Notes under the pieces: model-generated
Told to the model about the DNA's origin: nothing
Seen by the model: only the letters and a program-made list of their open reading frames with translations
The model's database searches: none
In this document: positions 35,262 to 45,317 of the stretch, piece after piece
Layout: each line of letters starts with the position of its first letter
Position numbering within the stretch: position 1 is the stretch's first letter
Origin: Oscillospiraceae bacterium
GTDB taxonomy: Bacteria > Bacillota > Clostridia > Saccharofermentanales > Saccharofermentanaceae
DNA: 64,000 bases
Direction: 5' to 3'
NCBI GenBank assembly: GCA_015069205.1
Contig: SVIZ01000002.1
Coordinates: 248,001 to 312,000, forward strand
Made by a program: the position numbers and the translations under genes

Positions 35262-35825
35262 ATGCCGAAGATACTCGCAAAAGGTGTTGGATATCAGATC
35301 CTGTATAAAGAAAGGGGAGAAGACAGCGAGAAGATCGCGCCTTCCGGTCTTAATGTCTTATCGAGATTAGATCTCCCGGTTCCGGGCATAATTGCTGTTG
35401 CAGATTCCGGAAAAAGGATAAGGATATTAAGCAAGAAATATTATCTTGTCTGCCAGGGAAAACTTGAAGAAGACGAAGGTGTGATGGAGGATCTTCTTTT
35501 CCACGATTCGCGAAGCAACAGGACTTTCCCCGTAAAGAGAATGAGAAAAGGCGTGAAGGAAGCAAGACTTACATATAAAGTCCTGTCATATAATTCGGAA
35601 AAAGATATCTCATATGTTGAAGCCGTTCTGGATACGGGCCGCACACATCAGATCAGAACGCAGTTCAGTTCAAGAAAGCATCCTCTTGCAGGTGACGGGA
35701 AATACGGAAGCAGGATAAAGTGCCCGATTGCACTTGTCTGCGGTGAGCTGACATACGATGAAGGTGAGGGAACGGCTCCAGTAACCGTTAAGGCAGATCC
35801 TAAAGAAGAACTTCCTGAAGTCTGA
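35262..35825 (+). CDS. Short RluA-family pseudouridine synthase
   Basis: 187 residues, shorter than the usual 220-320, with no S4 domain. The catalytic Asp is in LSRLDLPVPGIIAVA (family motif HRLDxxTSG). TGRTHQIRTQFSSRKHPLAGD and KYGS are the conserved C-terminal motif. It should isomerise uridine in rRNA or tRNA; the target is unknown. The His of HRLD is Ser and the following region is compressed, so activity is not certain. It is convergent with the DUF2298 gene. Confidence 0.8.
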   Translation: MPKILAKGVGYQILYKERGEDSEKIAPSGLNVLSRLDLPVPGIIAVADSGKRIRILSKKYYLVCQGKLEEDEGVMEDLLFHDSRSNRTFPVKRMRKGVKEARLTYKVLSYNSEKDISYVEAVLDTGRTHQIRTQFSSRKHPLAGDGKYGSRIKCPIALVCGELTYDEGEGTAPVTVKADPKEELPEV

Positions 35826-35827
35826 TA

Positions 35828-38485
35828 TCAGATTGACGAAACTGAAGGTGTAACTTTATACACCATGAGATCTTCGTATTGGAATATAACATTGCCGAGC
35901 TGTGCGAAAACGGGTGAATTATCGTAGCCGTATTTGTGACGCTCGAGATCACCGACAATGATATATTCGATCTGGTATTTGTCGACAATTCCCTGAACAT
36001 CAGAAGGATTGCTGCTCAGATAAAGGACATCGACGTCATTATGTCTCGGTGTGATATAAAGCTTCCAGACATCCTTCTCGGGGTCTGATTCCAAAAGATC
36101 GGTCTCTTTGTTAACAACACCATGGAAACGCCACAGCCATTCGTGTGTCTGCCATCCGAAGACAGTAGGAAGACCTGTATATGCAGAGATGATGCAGTAG
36201 TCGGTGTAGCTGTCTCCGTAAGATTCACAGATAACGGGACTGCCTTTAACATTTTCGTTGAACCAGTCAACACAAACCATGTAAGGAACAAGATTGCCTG
36301 AATAGTAATCGTCTACGTAAAGACTTGCGTGTTTTTCGATATATGCCGTGCCGTCGAGTGTCTTGTAGTTTTCACGCTTAAGCTCTCCGGAACGCTGCTT
36401 AAGGGCGAGCATTGTGTAGTGTGCGGGGATGAAGAGATTGATTGCAAAACCGATGGCAACACAGAATAAGACGATGTTCTTTTTGCCGTCCTTTTTGATA
36501 AACCAGAAGAGTCTTATGACCGAATAGATCATTGTCGTCGAGAGGATTATGAACGCAGCAAATGCGAATTTGAACATTGTATTCGAACGCAGATAACCGC
36601 CTGTGTAAATGTCTCTTACATAGAAGATCTCAGGCGCGATAAGAAGCATGATTCCGACGACAGTCATGCCGCAGCAGTAGATATCAATGATGTTGCGCTG
36701 TGCAAAGAACGCCTGGATCGGATTGGTATAAGTATGTTCTTCTCCGATAATGCCCGGAGTATTTTTAAGCTTTCTGTTCTTTTTAGAACTGTCAGTAGAA
36801 ATGGCTCTGTAATTCTTGTTCGCGAAAACGATGACCATGAAGACGACACTTATCAACACGTGAATTCCGTAAAGGATAAATAACTGGAAAAGTGAAGAGT
36901 GATTTTTGCACTTGCCCAGAGAGTTTGAGATCATGTCAAAATTAAGGTTGAACGGCAGAGCAACAAATGATGCGATAGTGAAGAGGAAACTCATCTGGAA
37001 TGAAGTTCTCGGAAGCGCAGTCGGACTTACCACGCAGAACAGGAAAGACGCTATCATGAGTAATGCTTCAAGCGCAAAAAGAACAGCCGGACTGCTGCCT
37101 TTTGCAAGGTAGATCATGAGGATCCCTCCGACATTTACAAGAAATACGATAGCACCTGGAATGTTCGTGAATTTGGGAGATCTTATCGTGTTGCAGATCA
37201 GTACTCCCATTGAGCAGAATACGAAGTAGATAAGGAAATCCCAATAGTTTGTCATCTGTGCGCAACCGAGAAGAACGGCGCACAAAACAAGGTGAAGAGT
37301 GATCGTCGATTCAAACTCCGGAAGAAGTCTTGAGTTATTGTCGCCTCCGAGATTATCAAGGCTGTGTACCAGTTCGATCTCTTCTTTTGAAGGGAGCTTT
37401 ACGGCACAGATCATGGAGAGGATTATTGCCGAGATGAGGAGGACTATTATCATCGAGATTACATGCGCATGCAAGTCTCCTACGATATAAGAATAGAAAG
37501 GAAATTCCTCTATAGTGTAATCGACTCCGAGATCAGGATTCCATCCGATGAATCTGGTGCTGTCAGGATAGAAGAAACGGTCGGTTCTTCCGACATCGAT
37601 CCCCATGTTTTTGAATACTTCGAGGAGGCTGTTTCCGACACTATTTTCATCGTAATAAAACGAGTGCGAATTACCCCAGAGAGATACTGCGCATCCCGTG
37701 AAAAATCCTGCAATGTACTTGATGATCTTGTTGTCTTTGAATCCTCTTTTCGATGCTGCTTCGATCATGAATTTGCCGATCGAAAAACTCATCGCAAAAG
37801 GTAAAGCAGTGGCAGAACACATGGCCAGATTGTAGCCGACTCCCGAAGGAATATTAGTAGCCTTGATGACTACTGCCCAGATGTACTGTCCGAAGTAATA
37901 GTAGTTAATGGAATAGCCTGCAAGCCACATGTCATTTGCAGGAAGGCTTCCGTTTCTAAGCATCGACATGATGAAGCCGTAATCCATGAATTTCTCCTGG
38001 CCGTTGATGTCGGGAAGGAAGCCCTTGAAATAGCACATCAGGAATAATACGACGAGGAACGCTGTCTCTTCGACAACTGCCGCTTCAACAAAGCCTTTGC
38101 TCTTTATCTTCTTTATAAGTGATTCTCTTAATGTCTTCGGAACATAACAGCAGACTCCGATTACAAGCGCGCATAAAATAATGCAAAGGATATTTATCTT
38201 GCATATCTTAAGATGCGTAAGAGTCCACAGCAAAAGACATGTGAAGATGAGTCCCATCGGCTGCGACAGGAGAAATCCACCGGATGAAAATTCACGCCAG
38301 AGTTTTGCAGAAAGAGGCAGCGTGACAAATCCGGTAAGCATAAGGAAAACCGACCACCACAAACACATTGAGGTATCAGAGACACCCATCGTGGCAAAGC
38401 CGATAGCGCCGGCGATAAAGAAAGGAACCAATAAAAAGATAAATCGTAAAGGAGAAGACTCAACAAGTGAAGAATTCCTGCTCAT
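35828..38485 (-). CDS. DUF2298 (YYY-type) multi-spanning membrane protein
   Basis: 885 residues with many hydrophobic segments. The family signature is present: KFMDYGFIMSMLRNGSLPANDMWLAG followed by NYYYFGQ. The C-terminal ~200 residues are soluble and likely outside (YYSGNLVPYMVCVDWF, PTVFGWQTHEWLWR). Members resemble GT-C type glycosyltransferases, but no reaction is established. AAGGAG seven bases before the ATG lies inside the upstream FAD gene, which it overlaps by ATGA. It is the last gene of a three-gene minus-strand operon. Confidence 0.82.
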   Translation of the reverse strand: MSRNSSLVESSPLRFIFLLVPFFIAGAIGFATMGVSDTSMCLWWSVFLMLTGFVTLPLSAKLWREFSSGGFLLSQPMGLIFTCLLLWTLTHLKICKINILCIILCALVIGVCCYVPKTLRESLIKKIKSKGFVEAAVVEETAFLVVLFLMCYFKGFLPDINGQEKFMDYGFIMSMLRNGSLPANDMWLAGYSINYYYFGQYIWAVVIKATNIPSGVGYNLAMCSATALPFAMSFSIGKFMIEAASKRGFKDNKIIKYIAGFFTGCAVSLWGNSHSFYYDENSVGNSLLEVFKNMGIDVGRTDRFFYPDSTRFIGWNPDLGVDYTIEEFPFYSYIVGDLHAHVISMIIVLLISAIILSMICAVKLPSKEEIELVHSLDNLGGDNNSRLLPEFESTITLHLVLCAVLLGCAQMTNYWDFLIYFVFCSMGVLICNTIRSPKFTNIPGAIVFLVNVGGILMIYLAKGSSPAVLFALEALLMIASFLFCVVSPTALPRTSFQMSFLFTIASFVALPFNLNFDMISNSLGKCKNHSSLFQLFILYGIHVLISVVFMVIVFANKNYRAISTDSSKKNRKLKNTPGIIGEEHTYTNPIQAFFAQRNIIDIYCCGMTVVGIMLLIAPEIFYVRDIYTGGYLRSNTMFKFAFAAFIILSTTMIYSVIRLFWFIKKDGKKNIVLFCVAIGFAINLFIPAHYTMLALKQRSGELKRENYKTLDGTAYIEKHASLYVDDYYSGNLVPYMVCVDWFNENVKGSPVICESYGDSYTDYCIISAYTGLPTVFGWQTHEWLWRFHGVVNKETDLLESDPEKDVWKLYITPRHNDVDVLYLSSNPSDVQGIVDKYQIEYIIVGDLERHKYGYDNSPVFAQLGNVIFQYEDLMVYKVTPSVSSI

Positions 38486-39636
38486 GAAAGAACTCCTTCG
38501 ACAGAATCCTTGTTAAGATTCTCCTGGATATTAAGTTCGGTTACGGTTGACTCTGAATTTCTCGTCATGGAAGCCTCATAAGATCTGATGATCTCCGAGC
38601 TGATCTTTCCTGCGAGACTTACGACTGAATCCATGTGGTTTTCCGGAGTGTCGTTCGTAGCATATTTGGTAAGACCAGTTGAGCAAACGAAAAGGTTCTC
38701 ACAAGGGTTTGAAAGATCGATCTCAGGATACTTGGAAGTCAGTGCATATCTTGTTTTGGTAAGACGCCATGATTTAACGTCTGACTTGCGCAGAGACGGA
38801 TAGAGCTTACGGAGTCCGGCGAAATATTTGAGCATGATGTTTGCATCGTCGTCGATCCAGAGAGCATCTGTAATAGAGCATGAACCGACAAGGTAAACGA
38901 CTGCTCCGCCGTAACCTCTCTCGCCAAATGCGCTTGTGTGATTGATTATCGCTTTGAAGGGCAGTCCGGAATCTTTCGGAGGCACCTGATAGAACATCTG
39001 TGAGACCTCGTGCTTCATTACCATCATGGCAGTGATCTTGGCACTGTATGTGACGTTCATAAGGATATCCCTGTCATCCATTGCGATAGGGAGACCGTGG
39101 CTTACGTTTACGAATGTTCTGCATGAACCCGTGAAGATGACATAAGCGCTGTCGATTACAACCCTCGTTGAATTTGAGAGGATGCAGCTCGTACGGTACA
39201 TACCGCTTCCGAGTCTTGCGATCTCGGCAACTGTGGTGGAATAACAGATATGTCCGCCGTTATCCGTAATTGCCTGCATGAGGCTTGAGATAAGGCATGC
39301 AAAACCGCCGTCGTAATATCCGACTTTGCGGTGGGATGCTTTTCCGGACCATGCGGAATCAAACCAGTTGATCTTATCGTCGACACCCATCTCCTTGGAT
39401 AAGGCAAGCAAAGCCTTGTCGCTCTTTCTGAGGTGGTGGGGGAGGAGCTCTAAATATTCTCTTCCGATCCTTGTATAAGCGAGGAGACCTCCGGGAGATG
39501 CAAGCTCTTCCACGACAGTAACATTGAAGCCTGCTTTTGCAAGCTTCATACCGCATGTCAGACCTGAAAGGCCGGAGCCGATAATGCAGACAGTTTTGCT
39601 GTCGTCTTTAAAGATCTCGTTATCGGAATCCATCAT
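38482..39636 (-). CDS. FAD-dependent amine oxidase/desaturase-like oxidoreductase
   Basis: 384 residues. The dinucleotide-binding motif is VCIIGSGLSGLTCGMKLAKAG at ~16-36, followed by VVEELASPGGL. A C-terminal segment (~350-370) with THE-type end sequence NHMDSVVSLAGKISSE matches the second FAD contact of the phytoene-desaturase/protoporphyrinogen-oxidase group. The substrate is unknown. It overlaps DUF1015 upstream and DUF2298 downstream, each by ATGA, which implies coupled expression. Confidence 0.8.
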   Translation of the reverse strand: MMDSDNEIFKDDSKTVCIIGSGLSGLTCGMKLAKAGFNVTVVEELASPGGLLAYTRIGREYLELLPHHLRKSDKALLALSKEMGVDDKINWFDSAWSGKASHRKVGYYDGGFACLISSLMQAITDNGGHICYSTTVAEIARLGSGMYRTSCILSNSTRVVIDSAYVIFTGSCRTFVNVSHGLPIAMDDRDILMNVTYSAKITAMMVMKHEVSQMFYQVPPKDSGLPFKAIINHTSAFGERGYGGAVVYLVGSCSITDALWIDDDANIMLKYFAGLRKLYPSLRKSDVKSWRLTKTRYALTSKYPEIDLSNPCENLFVCSTGLTKYATNDTPENHMDSVVSLAGKISSEIIRSYEASMTRNSESTVTELNIQENLNKDSVEGVLS

Positions 39637-40895
39637 TCGATTATCTTAGCCTCAAGATAAAATCTCTTCTCGAAAGCTTCACCCATGGAGAATGTCTTTC
39701 TGGGGAAAACGCCTTCTTTTTCTACGGTTCCGAAGAATGTATCTTTGCTGATCGCAGGAACGAGGATACCTGTGTTTCCTGATGTGGAAAGCTTTCTTAC
39801 GGAATCCTCACCGTGAATGTAGTCGCATTCAAGTCCCAATGCATCGATCATCATCTGTACCGATCCGACTGCAAGTGTGTGCGGCGGATTGGCAAGAGAT
39901 ACCTTAACGTCTTCCTGACCTTCGGTAACGACGGTGAATGTCTGCTTACCTTCATCAGAACCATTAAGTTCAATGCCGGAATCCTTGAAATATTCTTTTG
40001 CTTTTGCAATGAATTCCTCACCGCTGATATTGAATACGACTCTGTGAATGGGCTCGAAATCAAGTCCCTTGTCGTGAATGTTTACGATCTCTGCAAGAGC
40101 ATATCTTGCGGGGTGGGAGAGCTTTTCTTCATCAGAAAGATTCTCTCTGATGTTTTCCCAGTGAGCCTTTGCTGAAGCGAGGGAATGGTTGCCGTCGCCT
40201 ACAAGGAACAGGAGTCCGTCGGAGTTAGCTGCCTTGAGGGAAGCAAGTCCGTTTACGATGGACTCCGCGATGGCAGAACCGTCGGGAATGAATGTGCCCT
40301 TGATGTGACCTGAACCGAGCATGAGATCTGTATCGTACAGCGGTGCGATGCCTTCCTTCTCAGCCATGTCGAAAGCCTTCTCGATAGTAAGGCCCTTAGG
40401 GTCATCGATGAGGATCATGATATGGGGAAGTTCCAAAGGGGAATTTGCCCTGATCCTTACTCTGGGAGGAATTCTGGAAAGAACAGTTCCTTCCGTTGCC
40501 CTGCAGATGTTCTTGTTGCCGGGTTCAAAGCTGTATCCTTCAAGGTCGATCGCTGCCATGAGGCCCTTTCTTGAAGGGTGAAGGGATGTTGATCTGTCTG
40601 TCAGGATGAATCCCGTTCCAAGACCCTGAAGGATTCCTTCATCAAGATAAGCTCTGGCTGTCTTAGCGATGGAACCGAGCTTTTCAGTCTCTTTATCGGT
40701 ATTAAGATACACTTCGGGAAGAACGAGATTAAGTGTTGAAGGAGCATCTCCTGCCTCATCTTCAACGTTCTTCCAGTATTCAGGTTCCGATGTATATTGG
40801 TCGCAGGCGATTACTGCCCATTTCTTAAGGTCTGTACCATTCTGCGGAATAAGGATATCCGGCACCGCAAAGCCGAGATCATTGATAGTTCTCAC
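39633..40895 (-). CDS. DUF1015-family protein
   Basis: 420 residues with the family hallmarks: a start of the form DLGFAVPDILIPQNG, the AVIACDQYTSEPEYW segment, and FLVGDGNHSLASAKAHWE near the middle. The DGNHS motif looks nucleotide-related, and the fold has been compared with kinases of the ParB/SbnI type, but that link is from general knowledge and not tested here. DUF1015 genes are often near serA/serC in other genomes; here they are 5.5 kb apart. It is the first gene of the minus-strand operon. Confidence 0.85.
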   Translation of the reverse strand: MRTINDLGFAVPDILIPQNGTDLKKWAVIACDQYTSEPEYWKNVEDEAGDAPSTLNLVLPEVYLNTDKETEKLGSIAKTARAYLDEGILQGLGTGFILTDRSTSLHPSRKGLMAAIDLEGYSFEPGNKNICRATEGTVLSRIPPRVRIRANSPLELPHIMILIDDPKGLTIEKAFDMAEKEGIAPLYDTDLMLGSGHIKGTFIPDGSAIAESIVNGLASLKAANSDGLLFLVGDGNHSLASAKAHWENIRENLSDEEKLSHPARYALAEIVNIHDKGLDFEPIHRVVFNISGEEFIAKAKEYFKDSGIELNGSDEGKQTFTVVTEGQEDVKVSLANPPHTLAVGSVQMMIDALGLECDYIHGEDSVRKLSTSGNTGILVPAISKDTFFGTVEKEGVFPRKTFSMGEAFEKRFYLEAKIIE

Positions 40896-41057
40896 CTCTA
40901 ATTACCCCTGTGAAACGATTAAAGTGCCTATCATTCTATCACGGTCAGAGGTCGTTTTGGGGATAAAATCAGGTATTTTTATTTTTTCGACAACTAAGTA
41001 AAACGAAGTCCTGAATAATTGTGAAAATCGAAGTATTGTAAGGCATTTCGCTTAACT

Positions 41058-41081
41058 AATAGTACTGTTAATGGTACTATT
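41058..41081. promoter_or_regulatory. Perfect palindrome upstream of the WYL regulator (candidate operator)
   Basis: AATAGTAC, eight bases, GTACTATT: a perfect inverted repeat with a helix-turn spacing typical of dimeric regulators. It ends 31 bases before the regulator ATG, near or just after where its promoter should be, suggesting autoregulation. The rest of the 217-base gap 40896-41112 shows no other clear element. Confidence 0.65.
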
Positions 41082-41112
41082 GTTTTATCGAAAAAATCCC
41101 GGAGGCAGACTT

Positions 41113-42204
41113 ATGGCAAACAGCGAATTATCCAAACTCAAGATCTTGTTTATCTACGATTATTTCAAGCACCAGGTAAGTGCCATGGGCGGCCGGGAAT
41201 CAGTGTCAGTCAGCGATCTCATCAAGTATCTTGAGGATTGTACGGGCACGACCTTTGAACGTAAATCGATCTATGCGGACATCAATAAGATCAACGAATA
41301 TGTTATGAAGTCCGGACAGACGCCGGACGATGCCTGGATCTTTACTGAAGGTAAAAAATACAGAAGAACTGAGCTTACTGACGAGATCCTCATAGACGAG
41401 GCAAGGCTTATCGTTGATGCGATCAGTACCACTACTTTCGTCGATTCCGATCTTTGCGATAAGATCATCAAGATGTTTCCGACTTATTTCCCTGACGGAT
41501 ACCAGAAAAGAGCCCTTTATCCCCACTACGAGAAGATGGATAAGAGAAGCATCTTTAAGCTCAACTGCATAAGGAACGGCATAGAAGAGAAACGTTCACT
41601 CAAGATCGTTTACGGATACATGCTGGGAAGCGAACTTACGGAGAAGACCGACAAGATCGTATCTCCGATGGCGCTCGACTGGGAGAACAACTGTTATTAC
41701 CTTATAGCCATTGATAATGCGGAAGCAAAAGGTCTTGAGAATGACCAGAATCTTTCCGCGGCATTAAGGAGATACAGGGTCGACAGAATGGCGAGCGTAT
41801 CACTTCTTGACTGCAAATCCTATGTGGATTACAAGAACGACAAGTTAAGAGATCAGGAACTTAAGAGCTTTATCGGCAATTCGCTTTCTGCCTTTTCGAG
41901 CGGCAGACCCACACACATCGGCATTACGATCAATGGCAAGACACGCAAGGATGCGCTCAAGGCATATGGCGCCTTCGCTTCAAAGGTAAGTGACAAGGTC
42001 CGGATAGCAGACGATACCAAACTTGATAAGGGCATCCTGAAGATCAGTGTTACCACGGGATCTGCGCCGACACTTTATACGGATCTGTTTGAATTATCTA
42101 CATTTGAGAATGTCGATATCGAGATCGATAATGACGAAGTATGCCGTGAGTACGGGGCTTTCATAAAGAAGGCGGCCAGGGCGGCAAAACTTAAGAACCT
42201 CTGA
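41113..42204 (+). CDS. WYL-domain transcriptional regulator
   Basis: 363 residues from the ATG at 41113, which has GGAGG seven bases upstream; the frame extends 14 codons further without a site. An N-terminal winged helix (~5-90) with ESVSVSDLIKYLEDCTG and RKSIYADINKINEY is followed by a WYL domain (~160-240) with LKIVYGYM, SPMALDWENNCYYLIAID and RYRVDRMASV. A C-terminal WCX-like extension follows. WYL domains sense nucleic-acid or nucleotide ligands in known cases. The palindrome upstream is a likely binding site. Confidence 0.88.
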   Translation: MANSELSKLKILFIYDYFKHQVSAMGGRESVSVSDLIKYLEDCTGTTFERKSIYADINKINEYVMKSGQTPDDAWIFTEGKKYRRTELTDEILIDEARLIVDAISTTTFVDSDLCDKIIKMFPTYFPDGYQKRALYPHYEKMDKRSIFKLNCIRNGIEEKRSLKIVYGYMLGSELTEKTDKIVSPMALDWENNCYYLIAIDNAEAKGLENDQNLSAALRRYRVDRMASVSLLDCKSYVDYKNDKLRDQELKSFIGNSLSAFSSGRPTHIGITINGKTRKDALKAYGAFASKVSDKVRIADDTKLDKGILKISVTTGSAPTLYTDLFELSTFENVDIEIDNDEVCREYGAFIKKAARAAKLKNL

Positions 42205-42233
42205 TTGCAAAGAGATATTAAACGATTTATAAT
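42205..42233 (+). promoter_or_regulatory. Sigma-A promoter for alaS
   Basis: TTGCAA at 42205-42210, a 17-base spacer, and perfect TATAAT at 42228-42233, starting on the base after the regulator stop. The leader is only about 30 bases, too short for a T-box, so alaS here is not under T-box control. Confidence 0.8.
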
Positions 42234-42269
42234 TTCTAAGTTTTATTTTTATATAGGAGCATCACCGTA

Positions 42270-44960
42270 ATGAGACAATTTACTTCAAAAGAGCTAAGAA
42301 AGACCTGGAAAGAATTCTATATCGAGAGAGGTCACGTAGATGTAGGTGCCGTATCTTTGGTATCTGACGGTTCGACCGGAGTATTATTCAACGTTGCGGG
42401 AATGCAGCCTCTGATGCCTTATCTCCTCGGCGAGAAGCATCCCATGGGAACAAGACTTTGCAATGTTCAGGGCTGTGTCCGTACAAACGATATCGATTCA
42501 GTAGGCGACAGAAGCCACGTCACATTCTTTGAGATGATGGGAAGCTGGAGCCTTGGTGACTATTTCAAGGAAGAAAGATGCAAGTGGAGCTACGAGCTTC
42601 TCACTCAGGTATTCGGATTCGATAACGACCACCTCGCTGCTACTGTTTTCGCAGGCGACGAAAATGCACCCAGAGATGAGGAAGGCGCAAAGTTCAGGAT
42701 CGCTTCCGGATTCAAGCCCGAGAACATCTACTATCTCGGTGCAGACGACAACTGGTGGGGACTTGAGTATGGTCCCTGCGGTCCTGACAGCGAGATGTTC
42801 TATATCGCAGACATTCCCGACTGCGGCCCTAACTGCGGTCCCGGATGCAGCTGCGGCAAGTATACCGAGATCGGTAACGACGTATTCATGCAGTACGAGA
42901 AGCACCAGGACGGACATCTCACACCCCTTAAGCAGAAGAACGTAGATACAGGCTGGGGTCTTGAGAGAATCCTCGCTTTCCTCAACGGCACAAAGGACGT
43001 ATACAAGACTGACCTTTTCACAGAGGCAATTGCTTATATCGAGAAGGCTTCAGGCGTTAAGTACGATTCTGACGAGAAGCTTACAAGGTCAATGAGGATC
43101 CTTGCTGACCATATCCGTACAAGCGTAATGCTCATTGGTGATGCAGCAAAGCTCGTTCCTTCAAATGCAGGCGCAGGCTACGTATTAAGACGTCTCATCA
43201 GACGTGCCGTAAGACATGCAAGAACACTTGGTATGTCCACTGAGCAGATCCTCGGCCTTGCAAAGATCTATATCGACAGCGTTTACGATGACAGCTATCC
43301 GCTTCTTGCAAAGAACCGTGAGTTCATCCTTAATGAGCTCGACAAGGAGATCGCAAGATTCGAGAGCACACTCGAGAACGGAATCAAGGAATTCAAGAAG
43401 ATCTTAGACGACAAGAAGAAGGCCGGCTCTTCCGAGATAGACGGTGATTCAGCTTTCTATCTCTACGATACATTTGGATTCCCTATAGAACTTACTATTG
43501 AGATGGCTTCAGAAGAAGGCCTCAAGGTAGATGAGGAAGGCTTCAAGGCAGCCATGGAAAAGCAGAAGGAAACTGCAAGAGCTGCTACAAAGGCAAAGGA
43601 AGACCTTGCTTTAAGCGTAAGCGAGATCCCTGAAGAAGTTTCCAAGGATTCCAATGCTACCGTTTACGACGGTTACGATAACCTGAAGTGTGATGCAAAG
43701 GTCATCTATATCCTGAAGGCTGATGCCGACGGCAAGCTCAGTACAGTTGACAGTGCTTCAGCAGGTGATGACATCATCGCAGTTTTTGATAAGACAGTTC
43801 TTTACGCTACGATGGGTGGTCAGATCCACGACGAAGGTAAGATCTACACAGCAGATTTTGAGGCTGAAGTTCTTTCAGTTGATAAGGATGCTGCAGGCAA
43901 GTATCTCCATACGCTCAAGGTTGTAAAGGGTACTCTTGCTAAGGGCGCTTCAGTCAGCATCGAAGTTGATAAGAAGAACAGAATGTCTATTGCCAGAAAC
44001 CACACTGCTACACACATTCTTCTTTCTGCACTCCAGAAGACACTCGGAAGCCATGTTGAGCAGGCAGGTTCTTATGTAGGAAGCGACCGCTTAAGATTCG
44101 ACTTCAACCACTCACAGGCAATGACAGCAGAAGATATCTCCAAGGTTGAGGAGATGGTAAATGACGTTATCCTGCAGGCTCTCCCTGTAGAGACTAAGGT
44201 ATTGAATATCGAAGAAGCAAAGAAGCTCGGCGCAACGGCTATCTTCGGTGAGAAGTATGGTGAAGTGGTAAGAGTCGTATCTGTAGGCGATTTCAGCGAT
44301 CCTTTCGATCTTGAGTTCTGCGGCGGTACACACCTTACCAACAGCAGCCAGGTAGGACAGTTCAGAATCGTTTCCGAGTCAGGTATCGCTGCCGGCGTAA
44401 GAAGAATCGAAGCTGTTACAGGCGCTAAGTGCTATGAGATGAACAAGGCTGACAGAAGCCTCATCGACAGCGCAGCTGCGAGCCTCAAGACTCCCAAGGA
44501 TAAGATCGTTGAGAGGATCGATGCTCTTCATGCAGAAGTCAAGACTCTCGAAAAAGAGCTCGCAGATATCGAGAAGGCAAAGGCAGGTTCATTTGCTGAT
44601 AGCGCAATTTCCGGTGCAAAGGATATCGGAGGCGTTAAGGCAGTTATCGCTTCCTGCGATGCTGCTGATGCTGCAGCATTGAGAGATACGGCTGATAAGA
44701 TCCGCGACAAGCTCGACTGCGGTGTTGTATTCCTTGCCGCAAACGGCGGAGACAAGCTCCTCTTCACTGCTATGGCTACAAAGTCAGCTAACGAGAAGGG
44801 TGCTCACTGCGGAAACATCATCAAGGAAGCTGCAAAGGTTGCAGGTGGTGGCGGCGGCGGACGTCCCGACATGGCTCAGGCAGGCGGTAAGAATGTATCC
44901 AAGCTTGCTGATGCACTTGCAAAGGCAGAGGAAGTCCTCGCTTCACAGGTTAACGGTTAA
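42270..44960 (+). CDS. alaS: Alanyl-tRNA synthetase
   Basis: 896 residues, normal length. The class II core has FFEMMGSWSLGDYFK and GWGLERI. A Cys-rich loop (CGPNCGPGCSCGKY, ~187-201) is a known feature of clostridial AlaS. The editing domain contains HTATHILLSALQ and the CGGTHL zinc motif, and a C-Ala domain follows with GGGGGGRPDMAQAG. TAGGAG precedes the ATG. It is probably cotranscribed with the HIT and trmB genes, which follow at 12 and 5 bases. Confidence 0.97.
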   Translation: MRQFTSKELRKTWKEFYIERGHVDVGAVSLVSDGSTGVLFNVAGMQPLMPYLLGEKHPMGTRLCNVQGCVRTNDIDSVGDRSHVTFFEMMGSWSLGDYFKEERCKWSYELLTQVFGFDNDHLAATVFAGDENAPRDEEGAKFRIASGFKPENIYYLGADDNWWGLEYGPCGPDSEMFYIADIPDCGPNCGPGCSCGKYTEIGNDVFMQYEKHQDGHLTPLKQKNVDTGWGLERILAFLNGTKDVYKTDLFTEAIAYIEKASGVKYDSDEKLTRSMRILADHIRTSVMLIGDAAKLVPSNAGAGYVLRRLIRRAVRHARTLGMSTEQILGLAKIYIDSVYDDSYPLLAKNREFILNELDKEIARFESTLENGIKEFKKILDDKKKAGSSEIDGDSAFYLYDTFGFPIELTIEMASEEGLKVDEEGFKAAMEKQKETARAATKAKEDLALSVSEIPEEVSKDSNATVYDGYDNLKCDAKVIYILKADADGKLSTVDSASAGDDIIAVFDKTVLYATMGGQIHDEGKIYTADFEAEVLSVDKDAAGKYLHTLKVVKGTLAKGASVSIEVDKKNRMSIARNHTATHILLSALQKTLGSHVEQAGSYVGSDRLRFDFNHSQAMTAEDISKVEEMVNDVILQALPVETKVLNIEEAKKLGATAIFGEKYGEVVRVVSVGDFSDPFDLEFCGGTHLTNSSQVGQFRIVSESGIAAGVRRIEAVTGAKCYEMNKADRSLIDSAAASLKTPKDKIVERIDALHAEVKTLEKELADIEKAKAGSFADSAISGAKDIGGVKAVIASCDAADAAALRDTADKIRDKLDCGVVFLAANGGDKLLFTAMATKSANEKGAHCGNIIKEAAKVAGGGGGGRPDMAQAGGKNVSKLADALAKAEEVLASQVNG

Positions 44961-44971
44961 GGAGAAATACC

Positions 44972-45313
44972 ATGTGCTTATTTTGCGATATCGTAGAGGG
45001 TAAGATCCCTTCAACAAAAGTATATGAGAACGATTACGTTCTTTGCTTCAATGATATTAATCCCGTTGCTCCGGTACACGTTCTCGTTGTTCCGAAGAAG
45101 CATTTCGCAGACATGAATGAGCTGGCCTCAGATCCTGAGGGTGCTCTTTATGCGGGCGAGATCACAAAGGCTGTTGCTGAAGTAGCTAAGATCAAGGGTA
45201 TCAGCGGCGCTTACAGAACGATCAACAACTGTGGTGAAGGCGCTGGACAGACAGTAATGCACGTTCACTTCCACGTTATCGGCGGCGTAGAACTTACGGA
45301 GAAGCTTATCTGA
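44972..45313 (+). CDS. HIT-family nucleotide-binding protein
   Basis: 113 residues. It starts CLFCDIVEGKIPSTKVYE, and the histidine triad is HVHFHVIGG near the C-terminus. HINT-type members hydrolyse purine phosphoramidates and aminoacyl-adenylates. Position directly behind alaS could relate to clearing aminoacyl-AMP, but that is only inferred. An AAGGAG site precedes the ATG. Confidence 0.93.
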   Translation: MCLFCDIVEGKIPSTKVYENDYVLCFNDINPVAPVHVLVVPKKHFADMNELASDPEGALYAGEITKAVAEVAKIKGISGAYRTINNCGEGAGQTVMHVHFHVIGGVELTEKLI

Positions 45314-45317
45314 TCTT

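Noticed and set aside
42205-42269. T-box riboswitch for alaS
   Set aside because: The whole leader from the promoter is about 30 bases, far too short for a T-box.
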